A DNA stretch of 64,000 nucleotides, from NCBI RefSeq assembly GCF_012849095.1, contig NZ_CP051680.1:2170001-2234000 (forward strand). Reading direction: 5' to 3'. Position numbers and translations under genes: made by a program. Origin of the DNA: Cohnella herbarum. GTDB taxonomy: Bacteria; Bacillota; Bacilli; Paenibacillales; Paenibacillaceae. Every line of letters starts with the position of its first letter. Within the stretch, counting starts at the first letter, position 1. Shown piece by piece: positions 50,037 through 60,245 of the stretch. The notes below the pieces were generated by a model, which saw only the letters and a program-made list of their open reading frames with translations, made no database searches and had not been told where the DNA came from.

Positions 50037-52850
50037 TTATCTCGCCATCGTTGGAGGAGCGGAATTTCCACCGAACGTGATCTTGCCGCCTTTCTTCTGC
50101 TTCGACGTGCCGAGCACGCTTCCGATTCCCATCGCGAACGTTGGAATGCCTGCCGCGACAAGAACCAGCGCCCAATCGCGCAGATCTAGAGGAACGGTTT
50201 TGAATACCGGCTGCAAGGGTTGTACATATAGAACCGCGAGCATAAGCACTAGCGATGACAGCACGGCCAGCACGAGGAACTTGTTCTCCAGCAGCTTGCG
50301 ATGGAAGATCGAACGGGAGCTGCGGCAATCGAATACGTGAATGAGCTGCGCCATGACTAACGTCGCGAAAGCAACGGTTTGCGCGTGAATGAGCTGCTGC
50401 GGATGTCCGGCTCCCGCTTTCAGAGCGACGATGAATGCGCCCAGCGTACATACGCCGATCAGAATGCCGCGGCTGATAATCTTCCAGCCAAGACGTCTGG
50501 CGAAGATGTTTTCTTTGGCGGAGCGCGGCTTATGCTGCATGAGATCGCTCTCCGCTTGGTCGACGCCGAGCGCCATGGCCGGCAGTCCGTCCGTGACCAG
50601 ATTCACCCATAAAATCTGAATCGGCACAAGCGGCAACGGAAGACCTGCCATCATCGCCATGAACATCGTCATGATCTCTCCGACGTTGGATGCGAGAAGA
50701 TAACGGATGAACTTGCGAATATTCTCGTAAATTCCGCGACCTTCCTCTACCGCGGCGACGATGCTGGAGAAATTGTCGTCCGCGAGGACGAGCGCGGATG
50801 CTTCCTTCGTTACGTCGGTACCCGTAATCCCCATCGCGATGCCGATATCCGCCGCTTTCACCGCCGGAGCGTCGTTCACGCCGTCTCCCGTCATCGCGAC
50901 GACGTGACCGCGCCGCTGCAACGCTTGAACGATTCTGAGCTTATGTTCGGGAGATACCCGCGCATATACCTGTACTTCGTCGGCGATTTGCTCCAATTCT
51001 TCATCGTTCATGGCCGACAACTGCGTTCCCGTCACGACTCTGCCGTTGCGTCCGATAATCCCTAACGTCTTCGCGATCGCTTCCGCCGTAATGCCGTGAT
51101 CCCCTGTGATCATGACCGTCTTGATGCCCGCTTGGCGGCATTTGTGGATGGCTTCCTTGACCTCTCTCCGCGGAGGATCCATCATTCCCGTCAACCCGAC
51201 GAAGATCAGGCCGGTTTCGGCTTGCTCGTAGTTGCCGCATTCGTCGTATGACTTGACTTCCCGGTAAGCTAAACCTAGGACACGCAAAGATTCTCGAGCC
51301 ATCGCTTCGTTCGCCGTCAGCACCTTCTGCTTCAAAGTACCCGTAAACGGAACGACTTGATCGCCCCATAGAACATAGGAGCATTGTCCGACAAGCAGAT
51401 CCGGCGCTCCCTTCGTGCAGATCAGCTTCCCGCCTTGATGCGAGACGAGAACGGACATTCTTTTGCGCTCCGCGTCGAACGGAAATTCCTTGACCCTGGT
51501 ATACAAGGCTTGCAACGCGGATTTGACCATTCCGGTTTTGGCCGCGAGTACGAGCAAAGCCCCTTCCGTAGGATCGCCTTTGATTTTCCACTCCAGCGGT
51601 TCGCCTCCGACTTGTTCGGCTTTGCCTGGTTTGCGTTTCTTCGGATCTTCCGTTTTCTCCTGCTGCGATAGATCCGAATTGTTGCATAGAGCCGCGATCT
51701 GGGTCAGCCTGCGCAGAGACGGATCCCCTTTCGCGTCGATGCCTTTGCCGGACTCGCGAAGCATGCCGACCGGCTCGTACCCTTCTCCGGTAACCTCGAT
51801 CGATCTGCCGCCCAGCCACAGCTGCGTTACCGTCATTTTATTTTGCGTCAGCGTTCCGGTTTTGTCCGAGCAGATGACGGATGCGCAGCCTAACGTCTCG
51901 ACGGAAGGGAGCTTGCGCACGATCGCCCTTCGTTTGATCATTCGCTGTACCCCGAGCGCGAGGGCGATCGTTACGATGGCCGGCAAGCCTTCGGGAATCG
52001 CGGCAACCGCTAAGCTCACGCCCGCGAGGAACATTTCGTACATCGGTTGTCCGTGCAAAATCCCGGCTAGCACCACTACGATCGTCAGAATTATCGCCAC
52101 GATGATCAGAATTTTACCCAGTTGCTCGAGCCGATGCTGCAACGGCGTATCCGCTTCTTCCGTCTGCTGGATCAGATCGGCGATTTTCCCCATCTCCGTC
52201 TGCATCCCTGTAACCGTTACGATACCTTTAGCCGTTCCCCTCGTTACCATCGTTCCGAGATACCCGCAGTTTTTCCGATCTCCGAGAGGCAGTTCGGCCG
52301 CTATGATTCGAGTCGCTTCCTTGACGACCGGCACCGATTCTCCCGTTAGCGCGGCCTCGTCGATCGAACATTCGTTGCATTCGACGAAACGAAGATCGGC
52401 CGGAACCCGATCTCCGCTCTCGAGGAGAACGATATCTCCCGCTACGAGATCCCGTGCGGGGATATGATGATACTGTCCGTCGCGAATGACTTTAGCCGAA
52501 GGAGCGGACAGTTCCTTCAACGCGCGAAGCGATCGTTCGGCGCGAAACTCCTGATAGAAACCGAGAATACCGTTGATCAATATAATCGCCACGATCGTCA
52601 GGGCGTCCAGCATTTCCCCAAGCAATCCTGAGATTACGGTCGCGCCAAGCAATACGAGCACCATAAAATCCTTAAACTGATTAAGCAGAAGCTTAAGGGG
52701 AGATTCTCCCTTCTTCTCCGCAAGCTCATTAGGCCCTAGCGCCTGCAATCGATTGGACGCTTCTTCCGGTGAAAGTCCTTTCGTAATATGAGTGCCCAAC
52801 GTCTCAAGCAACTGTTCCTCGCTTAACTGGTGCCATGCCTTTCCTTCCAC
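50037..52850 (-). CDS. P-type Ca2+-transporting ATPase (YloB-like)
   Basis: SERCA-like P2A pump, 937 residues. It has the N-terminal cation-ATPase domain, ALTGESVPV, the membrane site [19 protein letters not shown], the phosphorylated Asp in [30 protein letters not shown] and [18 protein letters not shown], then the C-terminal membrane helices. The first ATG is directly against its AAGGGG site, so the GTG at 52848-52850, 9 bases after it, is more likely. YloB calcium pumps are expressed during sporulation in B. subtilis. It is divergent from rqcH, as yloB is next to yloA in Bacillus. Confidence 0.93.
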   Translation of the reverse strand: MEGKAWHQLSEEQLLETLGTHITKGLSPEEASNRLQALGPNELAEKKGESPLKLLLNQFKDFMVLVLLGATVISGLLGEMLDALTIVAIILINGILGFYQEFRAERSLRALKELSAPSAKVIRDGQYHHIPARDLVAGDIVLLESGDRVPADLRFVECNECSIDEAALTGESVPVVKEATRIIAAELPLGDRKNCGYLGTMVTRGTAKGIVTVTGMQTEMGKIADLIQQTEEADTPLQHRLEQLGKILIIVAIILTIVVVLAGILHGQPMYEMFLAGVSLAVAAIPEGLPAIVTIALALGVQRMIKRRAIVRKLPSVETLGCASVICSDKTGTLTQNKMTVTQLWLGGRSIEVTGEGYEPVGMLRESGKGIDAKGDPSLRRLTQIAALCNNSDLSQQEKTEDPKKRKPGKAEQVGGEPLEWKIKGDPTEGALLVLAAKTGMVKSALQALYTRVKEFPFDAERKRMSVLVSHQGGKLICTKGAPDLLVGQCSYVLWGDQVVPFTGTLKQKVLTANEAMARESLRVLGLAYREVKSYDECGNYEQAETGLIFVGLTGMMDPPRREVKEAIHKCRQAGIKTVMITGDHGITAEAIAKTLGIIGRNGRVVTGTQLSAMNDEELEQIADEVQVYARVSPEHKLRIVQALQRRGHVVAMTGDGVNDAPAVKAADIGIAMGITGTDVTKEASALVLADDNFSSIVAAVEEGRGIYENIRKFIRYLLASNVGEIMTMFMAMMAGLPLPLVPIQILWVNLVTDGLPAMALGVDQAESDLMQHKPRSAKENIFARRLGWKIISRGILIGVCTLGAFIVALKAGAGHPQQLIHAQTVAFATLVMAQLIHVFDCRSSRSIFHRKLLENKFLVLAVLSSLVLMLAVLYVQPLQPVFKTVPLDLRDWALVLVAAGIPTFAMGIGSVLGTSKQKKGGKITFGGNSAPPTMAR

Positions 52851-53028
52851 TGTGGTCATCCCCTTCCGCCTTATCCGCATTTATGCCCTATATGTATTCA
52901 GACAAGCCGGGAAATATCCCGCTTGGTTGTCCCTTTCCGCGAGCAAAGCTTTCCCTTTGTTACGATGTATGGCATCATAGGAAGACAGAAAATCGCGCAT
53001 CCCAAGCGATGCGACAGGAGACACGGCT

Positions 53029-54771
53029 ATGTCATTGGATGGAATCGTTACCCGAGCGCTCGTACACGAGCTTCAAGCAAGCGTCAAAGCTCGCATTCAT
53101 AAAATATATCAACCTACGGACAACGAACTGATCCTGCATATTAGAGGACAGGGCGTAAACGGCAAATTGTTATTATCCGCGCACCCCTCCATGCCGCGCA
53201 TTCATTGGACCGAACAACCGTGGGCGAATCCTCAGGAGCCCCCGATGTTCTGCATGTTATTGCGTAAATATTGCGAAGGCGGGGTCATCGAAGCCGTCCG
53301 TCAAGTCGGTCTGGAGCGAATCGTCGAAATCGACGTGCGCCACCGCGACGAATTGGGGGACTCCTCGTTCAAAACGATCGTTCTGGAAATCATGGGGCGC
53401 CATAGCAACTTAATCTTGCTCGATCCGGCAACCGGCATTATCCACGACGGGATTCGGCACGTTACGCCGGCTATTAGCAGCTACCGGGTCGTATTGCCCG
53501 GAAGCGCGTATGTTTCGCCGCCGTCCCAAGACAAAGTCAATCCGCTAGACGCTACTATGTCTAGTTTCGAAGCAACGATGGCTTCCGTTCCTCCCGCGAA
53601 TCGAATAACCGACGAGAATGCCGTCTCCGGCGCCCTTCTTCATGCCTATACCGGGCTGAGTCCTCTCGTTACCCGCGAGATTGCTTACCGGGCGGCAACT
53701 CAGCGGCAAGAGCCTTGGACGGTTTTCGACCAAATGATGAAGCAGGTATCGGGGCATGAATACGAGCCGAATATCGTCCTGTCGGAGGATGGCAAGGCTT
53801 TGTTCTCGGCCGTTTCGTTGACTCATGCGAAAGGCGAGGCGCAAGCTTTCGACTCGATGCATCAATGCCTTGAAATTTTCTATAGAGACAAAGCTTCCCG
53901 TGATTTGGTCCGGCAACGGACGACGGATTTGAACCGGTTCCTGCTCAATGAAATGGCGAAAAACGAGAAGAAGCTTCTAAAGCTGCAAGATACGCTCAAG
54001 GAAGCGGAGGAAGCCGATCTCGTTCGCCGAATGGGCGAATTGCTTACCGCGCATTTGCACGCGTTCAAACGCGGCGATAAAACCGTGGACGTCGTCGATT
54101 ATTACGAGGAGGAGCAACCAATGGTGACCATTGCCCTCGATCCGCTTCTGACGCCGAACGAGAATGCCCAGCGGTATTTCCGCAAGTACAATAAGCAGAA
54201 GAACAGCAGGGCGATCGTAACCGAGCAAATGGAATCCACGAGAACGGAAATAGAATATTTGGCGTCCGTCCTGCAAGGACTCGAGTCGGCTACGCCGAAC
54301 GATATCGGAGAAATCCGCGAGGAACTGATCGAGCAAGGATACATCCGGGAACGCGGTTTAAGAAAAGGGATGAAGAAGAAAAAGAAAGATGCCCCTTCCA
54401 TTCTCTGTTACACTTCAAGCGAAGGAATTCCGATCTATGTCGGGAAAAACAATACGCAGAACGATTACGTTACCAACCGGTTAGGGATGTCTACGGATAC
54501 GTGGCTGCATACGAAAGATATTCCGGGCTCCCATGTATTGATTCGCGGCACGGAATACGGAGATGATACTTTGCGCGAAGCCGCCGTATTGGCTGCCTAT
54601 TACTCCAAAGGCCGAGCTTCCAGCAGCGTTCCGGTCGATTATACCCGCATTCGCAATGTCCGCAAGCCGAACGGGGCCAAACCCGGCTTCGTCATCTACG
54701 ACGGGCAGAAGACGCTGTTCGTGACTCCGGACGAAAGCCTTGTCCAACAGATGCCTTCGACAGTGAAATAA
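53029..54771 (+). CDS. rqcH: Rqc2-type ribosome quality control protein RqcH
   Basis: Binds stalled 50S-peptidyl-tRNA complexes and directs C-terminal alanine tailing for degradation. The 580-residue protein has NFACT-N (about 1-190, with EIDVRHRDELGDSS), a helix-hairpin-helix and coiled-coil region (about 270-420, LLKLQDTLKEAEEADLVRRMG), and an NFACT-R domain (about 445-560, YVGKNNTQNDYVTN, WLHTKDIPGSHVLIRG). Older annotations call it fibronectin-binding protein. The ATG follows CAGGAG. B. subtilis YloA is the counterpart. Confidence 0.94.
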   Translation: MSLDGIVTRALVHELQASVKARIHKIYQPTDNELILHIRGQGVNGKLLLSAHPSMPRIHWTEQPWANPQEPPMFCMLLRKYCEGGVIEAVRQVGLERIVEIDVRHRDELGDSSFKTIVLEIMGRHSNLILLDPATGIIHDGIRHVTPAISSYRVVLPGSAYVSPPSQDKVNPLDATMSSFEATMASVPPANRITDENAVSGALLHAYTGLSPLVTREIAYRAATQRQEPWTVFDQMMKQVSGHEYEPNIVLSEDGKALFSAVSLTHAKGEAQAFDSMHQCLEIFYRDKASRDLVRQRTTDLNRFLLNEMAKNEKKLLKLQDTLKEAEEADLVRRMGELLTAHLHAFKRGDKTVDVVDYYEEEQPMVTIALDPLLTPNENAQRYFRKYNKQKNSRAIVTEQMESTRTEIEYLASVLQGLESATPNDIGEIREELIEQGYIRERGLRKGMKKKKKDAPSILCYTSSEGIPIYVGKNNTQNDYVTNRLGMSTDTWLHTKDIPGSHVLIRGTEYGDDTLREAAVLAAYYSKGRASSSVPVDYTRIRNVRKPNGAKPGFVIYDGQKTLFVTPDESLVQQMPSTVK

Positions 54772-54773
54772 CG

Positions 54774-54812
54774 AAAGCGGCTGACAGGAACCTCCTGTTC
54801 AGCCGCTTTTAT
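54774..54812. terminator. bidirectional terminator between rqcH and the PHP gene
   Basis: AAAGCGGCTGA-ACAGGA pairs with TCCTGT-TCAGCCGCTTT over about 17 bp. T-runs are on both sides. It starts 3 bases after the rqcH stop and reaches the stop of the convergent PHP gene. Confidence 0.92.
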
Positions 54813-55651
54813 TATTTCGTCATTATTAGCCTATTTACGATATCCGCATCCGTCCACCGACTTCCGAGCGCGCCGTGAAAAGAAACCCCATCCTTAATTC
54901 CGTGAAAATCGGATCCGCCGGTCGCCATCTTGCCGCGACCTGCCGCCCATTTCGCATAACGTTGCTCCATCTCGCGATCATGATTCGAGTGGAAGGCTTC
55001 CAATCCGTCCGCCTCCCCGGTATCCAATAACGTGAGCACAAGCTCGTCCATATCGTAAAGACCCGGATGGGCGATAATGGCGATACCTCCCGCATCGTGA
55101 ATCCACCGGATCGCTTCAACGGGGGCAATTCGCGCCAAATTCGCATAAGCCGGCATGCCCTCGCCGAGATAGCGATCGAAGGCTTCTCTAATATCGGTTA
55201 CGTAGCCTTTGTCCATCAATGCCCGAGCAATATGCGGTCTGCCGATCGAACCTTCCTTCTTACTGGACTTGCCCGCAGCGGATTCCAGTTCCTCGAGAGT
55301 GACTCGCATGTCGAGTTCCGCAAGCTTCGTCAATATTTCCTCGTTTCTGCGATTTCTCGTATTTCTTAGAGCTTGAAGGCGCAATAAGAGTTCGGGATCG
55401 TCGATAGAGATTCCATACCCGAGAATATGGATGTCTTTCCCCTGTTCCGATGTGCTGATCTCTACTCCCGGCACGACAGCGATGCCAAGCTCCGCTCCGG
55501 CTAACAACGCTTCCGGAACTCCCGCTACCGTATCGTGATCCGTTATTGCCAGACCCGACAACCCGGCTTCCTTCGCTAGCTTTACATTCATCGCAGGTGG
55601 GAACATCCCGTCCGAAGCCGTCGTATGGGTATGCAAATCTACTTTATTCAT
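54812..55651 (-). CDS. PHP-domain phosphoesterase
   Basis: 279-residue polymerase-and-histidinol-phosphatase domain protein with VDLHTHTTASDG, ITDHDTVAGVPEAL, GVEISTSEQGKDIHILGYG, IIAHPGLYD and a final TGGSDFHG, the metal ligands in order. Related enzymes (RNase AM/YciV, 3',5'-nucleotide bisphosphatases) hydrolyse 3',5'-bisphosphate nucleosides or 5' RNA ends. Its first 8 bases overlap the LysR gene, so translation is coupled to it. The actual substrate is unknown. Confidence 0.87.
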   Translation of the reverse strand: MNKVDLHTHTTASDGMFPPAMNVKLAKEAGLSGLAITDHDTVAGVPEALLAGAELGIAVVPGVEISTSEQGKDIHILGYGISIDDPELLLRLQALRNTRNRRNEEILTKLAELDMRVTLEELESAAGKSSKKEGSIGRPHIARALMDKGYVTDIREAFDRYLGEGMPAYANLARIAPVEAIRWIHDAGGIAIIAHPGLYDMDELVLTLLDTGEADGLEAFHSNHDREMEQRYAKWAAGRGKMATGGSDFHGIKDGVSFHGALGSRWTDADIVNRLIMTK

Positions 55652-56546
55652 GGGACAGCTCCCTCAGATCGTGTAAAAGCGCTGCTGCCGGCATCGGGAG
55701 CAACGAGGACTGCAGTCGCACCGCATAAAATTGACGCGTGAAACGAACGCCGGAGATTTTTACGGGTTTTAAGAGTCCCAACGAGAGCTCATGTTTAATC
55801 GTCCATACGGAAAGCAAAGACAAACCCAGTCCTGCTTCTACCGCCGACTTCACCGCGCCCGTGCTGCCGAATTCGCTCACGACCCGAAGATTCTCTTCGC
55901 TGATTCCATGACGAAGCAGCTCATCCTCCATAATCTGCCGGGTTCCCGAACCTTTCTCGCGTAACACCATCGGCTCGCGAATAACCTCTTCTAGCGTTAC
56001 CTCGTCCCGATAAGCGAAAGGATGATTCGCGGGAGTAATCAGCATCAACTCGTCATCCATAACCGGCTCCGCGTCGAATCCGGCCACATCGCAAGGGGCT
56101 TCGATAATGCCGAAATCCAAGCCTTGGTTAGCGACGGCCTCAATGATTTCCGTCGTATTCATCACTTTCATGTCGACGGAAACTTCCGGAAACTTCCGCA
56201 AAAAAGGGCCGAGCAACCTCGGCAGAACATATTCTCCAATCGTCAAGCTGGCCGCGAATTGCAGTCGCCCTTTCAACTCCTCGATGAATTTAATCATCAT
56301 CTCGTCCGTGTCCCGCATAAGTTCAACCGCTTTACGAGCCTGCGGCAACAACCGGTGGCCGGCTTCCGTCAACACTAGCTTCTTGGTCGTCCGATTTAGC
56401 AGTTTCGTTCCGAATCGCTCCTCGAGCGCTTGTACTTGCATCGTGACGGCAGGTTGAGTCATGTGCAATGCTTGGGCTGCGGCCGAGAAGCTTCCGCGTT
56501 CCGCGACCGTGTAAAAGATATGCAGTTGATGTACGTTCAGCGCCAC
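55644..56546 (-). CDS. LysR-family transcriptional regulator
   Basis: 300-residue regulator with an N-terminal winged helix (VHQLHIFYTVAERGSFSAAAQ, MTQPAVTMQVQALEERFG) and a substrate-binding-like effector domain with GEYVLPRLL and EAGLGLSLLS. It resembles the CysL/CbbR subgroup. The gene is followed by the overlapping PHP phosphoesterase gene, which may be a target or a functional partner since 3',5'-bisphosphates arise in sulfate metabolism; this link is my inference. Confidence 0.87.
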   Translation of the reverse strand: MALNVHQLHIFYTVAERGSFSAAAQALHMTQPAVTMQVQALEERFGTKLLNRTTKKLVLTEAGHRLLPQARKAVELMRDTDEMMIKFIEELKGRLQFAASLTIGEYVLPRLLGPFLRKFPEVSVDMKVMNTTEIIEAVANQGLDFGIIEAPCDVAGFDAEPVMDDELMLITPANHPFAYRDEVTLEEVIREPMVLREKGSGTRQIMEDELLRHGISEENLRVVSEFGSTGAVKSAVEAGLGLSLLSVWTIKHELSLGLLKPVKISGVRFTRQFYAVRLQSSLLPMPAAALLHDLRELSHE

Positions 56547-56598
56547 TTTATCCCGCCTTCCGTCCGATTATTTATATCGAATTATACCATAAGTATGT

Positions 56599-56623
56599 GT
56601 TCTAAAAGTCAGGTTTTAAGTAC
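56599..56623. mobile_element. possible remnant of the MITE end
   Basis: GTTCTAAAAGTCAGGTTTTA, extending to 56623, matches the outer 25 bases of MITE copy 2 (starting GTTCAAAAAGTCAGGTTTTC) at about 22 positions. The rest of the element is not present. It may be a deleted copy or chance similarity. Confidence 0.4.
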
Positions 56624-56637
56624 GTCGAAAAGACGAA

Positions 56638-56670
56638 CAGCCGGGCGAGGTTAACCCTCCTACCCGGCTG
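56638..56670. terminator. hairpin after the 56688-57125 gene
   Basis: CAGCCGGG and CCCGGCTG enclose an inner GAGG-TTAA-CCCTC pairing. On the minus strand it lies 18 bases past the stop codon and is followed by TTCGTCTTTTCG, a poor T-tract. It is probably a weak terminator. Confidence 0.55.
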
Positions 56671-56687
56671 CTGTGTATGGGAATGCC

Positions 56688-57125
56688 TTAACGGCGTTTA
56701 CGATTGTTTTTAATGAGCGTCATTCGCCTAGAATGACGTAGCCAAGAATAATAGGTTTTCAAATCGCGCAATTCCATCGTTTCCGACATTCTTCCCAGGA
56801 AAGTTACGACGATCATTTTGTGCAGGGGATTGCCGAGCAGATCGGTGTCCGTCTCGCTTACGGCAAATTCCGCAACAAAGACAAGATCGTCATCGATCGT
56901 ATATACGTCTTGTTCGTTCCGGTAATAGGAAACGATCCGGCCGTCCTTCAAACATTCCCACATAAACTCGGCAATATCGGAATAACCGGTTCTGTCGCTT
57001 TCAACCCGATCCGTCCATCTCGTCCGGGCGTGATTGGTGATGATGATATCGGCAACCTTCTTATCCCCAAGAATGACATGGAAGGGTTCGTAAGTATTCC
57101 AACGCTCCGTATGTTTATCCTTCAC
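56688..57125 (-). CDS. conserved-looking protein of unknown function
   Basis: 145-residue soluble protein not recognised. It has an acidic core (YTIDDDLVFVAEFAVSETD) and a very basic end (WLRHSRRMTLIKNNRKRR). ADIIITNHARTRWTDRVESD resembles the start of small toxin-like or BrnT-like folds only vaguely. The start is GTG at 57123-57125 behind AAGGGG. It stands alone between two terminator-like hairpins. The basic tail may bind nucleic acid, which is a guess. Confidence 0.7.
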   Translation of the reverse strand: MKDKHTERWNTYEPFHVILGDKKVADIIITNHARTRWTDRVESDRTGYSDIAEFMWECLKDGRIVSYYRNEQDVYTIDDDLVFVAEFAVSETDTDLLGNPLHKMIVVTFLGRMSETMELRDLKTYYSWLRHSRRMTLIKNNRKRR

Positions 57126-57334
57126 CGGGCTATCCCCTTCCCGATATTAGGTCCAATGACTCATAGATCTCCAAATGTTTCCTAGGAACTTAAGTTCATT
57201 TTACCGCATTTATTCCCGATGATTCAACAATAAAATAAAACTACTCCTTTAATACCGAAATTTGGATAATATTATTTATATCATCGTTTCTTTGATCTTA
57301 GTCGAATAACTATTCATCGATTATCAATAATGTA

Positions 57335-57364
57335 CAAAAGATCGCCGAGAACTTCCGGCGATCT
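57335..57364 (-). terminator. intrinsic terminator after the ABC importer operon
   Basis: AGATCGCCG and CGGCGATCT form a 9-bp stem with an 8-base loop, followed by TTTTG on the minus strand, 15 bases past the ATPase stop. The remaining 57126-57334 is AT-rich and shows nothing else. Confidence 0.75.
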
Positions 57365-57378
57365 GGTTAGTAACGCAA

Positions 57379-58173
57379 TTATCCGAGTACGATCCGATCG
57401 TCCGACAATTGATGTCCGCTGATCCTCTCGAATTCTCCTAATAATTGCGCGACGGTTAAGCTTTGTTTGCGTTGCTCCGTAATGTCTAGAATAATGCGGC
57501 CTTTATCCATCATGATCAAACGGTTACCTAACCGGATCGCTTGCTCCATGTTGTGGGTGACCATGAGCGTCGTCAGCTTCATTTCCCGAACGATTTCTTC
57601 CGTCAGTCGGGTAATCAACTCCGCCCGGGCCGGATCCAGCGCCGCCGTATGCTCGTCGAGAAGCAGAATCTGCGGCTTCGTGAACGTAGCCATCAGCAAG
57701 CTTAGCGCTTGACGTTCTCCTCCGGACAATAACCCGACTTTGGCGCTCATCCGATTTTCCAAGCCGATACCGAGACGAGAGAGCTGCTCGCGAAACAACT
57801 GCCGCTTGGCGGATGTCGCTCCCCAGGCTAACCCTCTACTCTTGCCCCGCTTATAGGCCATGGTTAAATTTTCTTCAATGGTCATCCGCGGAGCCGTACC
57901 CGCCATCGGATCCTGGAATACCCGTCCGATCCAACGGCTTCTTTTATGCTCGGGAATGTGCTGAATCTCATTGCCTTCGATTAACACTTTGCCGATATCC
58001 GGCTTCATTACGCCCGAGATGATATTCATTAAAGTAGACTTACCGGCACCATTGCTCCCGATCACGGTCACGAAATCGCCGGGTTTAAATCGCAGTGTCG
58101 CATCCATTAATGCAATCTTCTCATCCAAAGTTCCGGGGTTAAACAATTTGGATACGTTTACCAAATCCAGCAT
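57379..58173 (-). CDS. ABC transporter ATPase, TrpXYZ-like importer
   Basis: 264-residue ATPase with Walker A GSNGAGKST, signature LLSGGERQALSLLMA, Walker B ILLLDEHTAALDP and the switch His in VTHNMEQA. It forms an operon with a permease and a lipoprotein that together match the COG2984/COG4120/COG1101 importers, some of which take up tryptophan or tyrosine. Its start overlaps the permease stop by one base. The substrate is inferred from family only; no T-box leader was seen. Confidence 0.85.
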   Translation of the reverse strand: MLDLVNVSKLFNPGTLDEKIALMDATLRFKPGDFVTVIGSNGAGKSTLMNIISGVMKPDIGKVLIEGNEIQHIPEHKRSRWIGRVFQDPMAGTAPRMTIEENLTMAYKRGKSRGLAWGATSAKRQLFREQLSRLGIGLENRMSAKVGLLSGGERQALSLLMATFTKPQILLLDEHTAALDPARAELITRLTEEIVREMKLTTLMVTHNMEQAIRLGNRLIMMDKGRIILDITEQRKQSLTVAQLLGEFERISGHQLSDDRIVLG

Positions 58174-59102
58174 TAGACTTTGCCTCCTTTACCCGAGGCT
58201 AGCGTTGCCGTAAGCTCTATCGTGCGCTTGCGCGCCAATTTCTTCTGCTTCATCATGCGCCGCACATACGGTACGACGAGCGCGATGATAACGATAAGGG
58301 CAGTGACAAGCTTCAAATCCGAGGCTCTGAACAATTCGACCCTAAGCGCCAACGCGATAACGATACGGTATACGATCGATCCGAGCACGACCGCCAGCGT
58401 AGCGATGAATACGGTTCTAGTGCCGAAGATTGCCTCGCCGATAATGACCGAAGCCAATCCGATGACAATCATTCCAACCCCCATCGTAATATCGGCGAAG
58501 CCTCCCTGTTGGGCAATCAACGCTCCGGAAACCGCTACCAATCCATTGGATAAGCTAACGCCTAGAACCTTCGTCAGATCGGTGTTAGCGCCGAAGCTAC
58601 GAATCATTCCGGCATTGTCTCCAGTCGCTCTTAGCGCGAGGCCTACATCCGTATGCAGGAATGCGTCTAACAATAGCTTCACGATAATGACTGCAATAGC
58701 AGAAACAAGAATAAACAATCCGATCGGCTTCATGATCGGCGACAATAAGGTTTCAGTATTCACTACTGAAATATTGGGTTTCCCACCCATAATTCTAATA
58801 TTAATGGAATATAGGGCTATCATCATTATGATACCCGCCAATAATCCGTTCACTTTCCCTTTCGTATGCAGAAGACCTGTGCATGCGCCAGCAACAAGGC
58901 CGCCAGCGAACGCAGCCAAGGTAGCAATAGCCGGGTGATACCCGTGCGTAATCAGAATCGCCGCAATCGCACCGCCTGTAGCGAAGCTACCATCAACGGT
59001 TAAATCGGGAAAATCTAAAATACGGAAGGTGATATAGACCCCGAGAGCCATTAAAGCAAACAGAAGACCCAGCGCAATAGCCCCATAAATTGAATCCAGC
59101 AT
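58173..59102 (-). CDS. ABC transporter permease, TrpXYZ-like importer
   Basis: 309-residue membrane protein with about eight to nine hydrophobic helices. It has the family segment FRILDFPDLTVDGSFATGGAIAA near the N-terminus and LALRATGDNAGMIRSFGANTD in the loop that meets the ATPase. It is of the branched-chain-permease (LivH-like) fold. It lies between the lipoprotein and ATPase genes. Confidence 0.87.
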   Translation of the reverse strand: MLDSIYGAIALGLLFALMALGVYITFRILDFPDLTVDGSFATGGAIAAILITHGYHPAIATLAAFAGGLVAGACTGLLHTKGKVNGLLAGIIMMIALYSINIRIMGGKPNISVVNTETLLSPIMKPIGLFILVSAIAVIIVKLLLDAFLHTDVGLALRATGDNAGMIRSFGANTDLTKVLGVSLSNGLVAVSGALIAQQGGFADITMGVGMIVIGLASVIIGEAIFGTRTVFIATLAVVLGSIVYRIVIALALRVELFRASDLKLVTALIVIIALVVPYVRRMMKQKKLARKRTIELTATLASGKGGKV

Positions 59103-59162
59103 GGTTAGCCTCCTACAGAGAAAATTGGAGTAAACGACGGGAGTCGCTCACTCCAATTCCAA

Positions 59163-60245
59163 TTACTGAATGATATTCGTTTCTTTGTCCTTAACTTGAT
59201 CCTTCATCGCATCCGTAACCGTAATCCCCTGAGCCTCGGCGGCTTTAAGATTTAGAATCAAATCCAGCTTATCCGGAACGGTAACTTTCATTTCAGCCGG
59301 TTTCTTGCCATTTTTCAAAATTTCGACGGCCATCTGACCGACTTGGTAACCATGATCGAAATATTTAAAGCCTACTGTTGCAAACGCGCCCTTCTCTACG
59401 GTATCTCTGTCGCTGGAGAAGAATGGAATCTTTTTATCGTTCGCGACTTGAATTATCGATTCAACAGCGCTCACGACTGTGTTATCCAGCGTGATATAGA
59501 TAGCATCCGCGCGGCCGACTAACGAATCCACAGCTTGTTTAACCTCGGATGTATTGGCAGCTGCTGCTCTTACCAGCTTAATATCGTGGGCTGCTAATGC
59601 TTCTTCTGCCGTCTTCGCCATGACCACGGCGTTTTCTTCGCCTTCGTTAATGACGACGCCGACATTTTTTATATCCGGGAAATTAGCAGCTATGAAGTTC
59701 ATCAGTTCTTTGATCGCTTCCGGATTCGTATCGGAAGCACCGGAGATGTTGCCTCCCGGCTGGTCCAGGTTTGTAACGATTTTAGCGGCAAGCGGGTCTG
59801 TTACGGCCGCGAACAGAACTGGCGTATCTTTTACGTTCTGCGCAATGGCTAAAGCGGAGGGCGTCGCGATTCCGAGCACTAAATCATTTTTATCGGATGC
59901 GATTTTCTGGGCAATCGATAAGTTGTTCGTCGGATCTCCTTGAGCAAAATTAACGTCTACCTTAAGATTTTCTCCGTCGACGATTCCGGCATCTTTCAGC
60001 GCTGCGAGAAAGCCTTCACGGGTCGCATCCAACGATGGATGCTCAACGATCTGGGAAATCGCGATCTTGTAAGTTTTGGATTCCGCGTTAGAAGCCGGCG
60101 CACTTGCGGATGGAGAAGCCGATTCGCTGGCTGGCGGCGTGGAAGCGCCGCCATTATTACCGTTCTCTGCCTTGTTTCCGCACCCTGCGACGACTAGCAG
60201 AGCAGCTGCGGAAAGCATAATCGTTGATAACCATTTTTTCTTCAT
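59163..60245 (-). CDS. substrate-binding lipoprotein, TrpX-like
   Basis: 360-residue exported lipoprotein with lipobox VAGC near residue 22, a Ser/Ala/Pro linker and a periplasmic-binding type I fold (KIAISQIVEHPSLDATREGFLAAL, PGGNISGASDTNPEAI, AVVMAKTAEEALAA, YITLDNTVVSAVESI). This is the ABC_sub_bind family (COG2984), assigned to tryptophan or tyrosine in some bacteria. It is the first gene of the operon. Confidence 0.87.
   Translation of the reverse strand: MKKKWLSTIMLSAAALLVVAGCGNKAENGNNGGASTPPASESASPSASAPASNAESKTYKIAISQIVEHPSLDATREGFLAALKDAGIVDGENLKVDVNFAQGDPTNNLSIAQKIASDKNDLVLGIATPSALAIAQNVKDTPVLFAAVTDPLAAKIVTNLDQPGGNISGASDTNPEAIKELMNFIAANFPDIKNVGVVINEGEENAVVMAKTAEEALAAHDIKLVRAAAANTSEVKQAVDSLVGRADAIYITLDNTVVSAVESIIQVANDKKIPFFSSDRDTVEKGAFATVGFKYFDHGYQVGQMAVEILKNGKKPAEMKVTVPDKLDLILNLKAAEAQGITVTDAMKDQVKDKETNIIQ

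Noticed and set aside
49939..50451. A 170-codon minus-strand frame in the ATPase region
   Set aside because: It is a +1 shadow of the real ATPase frame, Arg/Ser-rich, with its apparent start inside a membrane-helix coding segment.
51463..52467. A 334-codon plus-strand open frame
   Set aside because: It lies wholly within the Ca2+-ATPase gene on the opposite strand, has no ribosome site, and its product is low-complexity Ser/Arg/Ile-rich. High-GC genes often have long antisense frames.
52851..53028. Possible metal riboswitch between the Ca2+-ATPase gene and rqcH
   Set aside because: A hairpin with arms CAAGC and GCTTG is present, but the conserved loops of the manganese aptamer are not seen.
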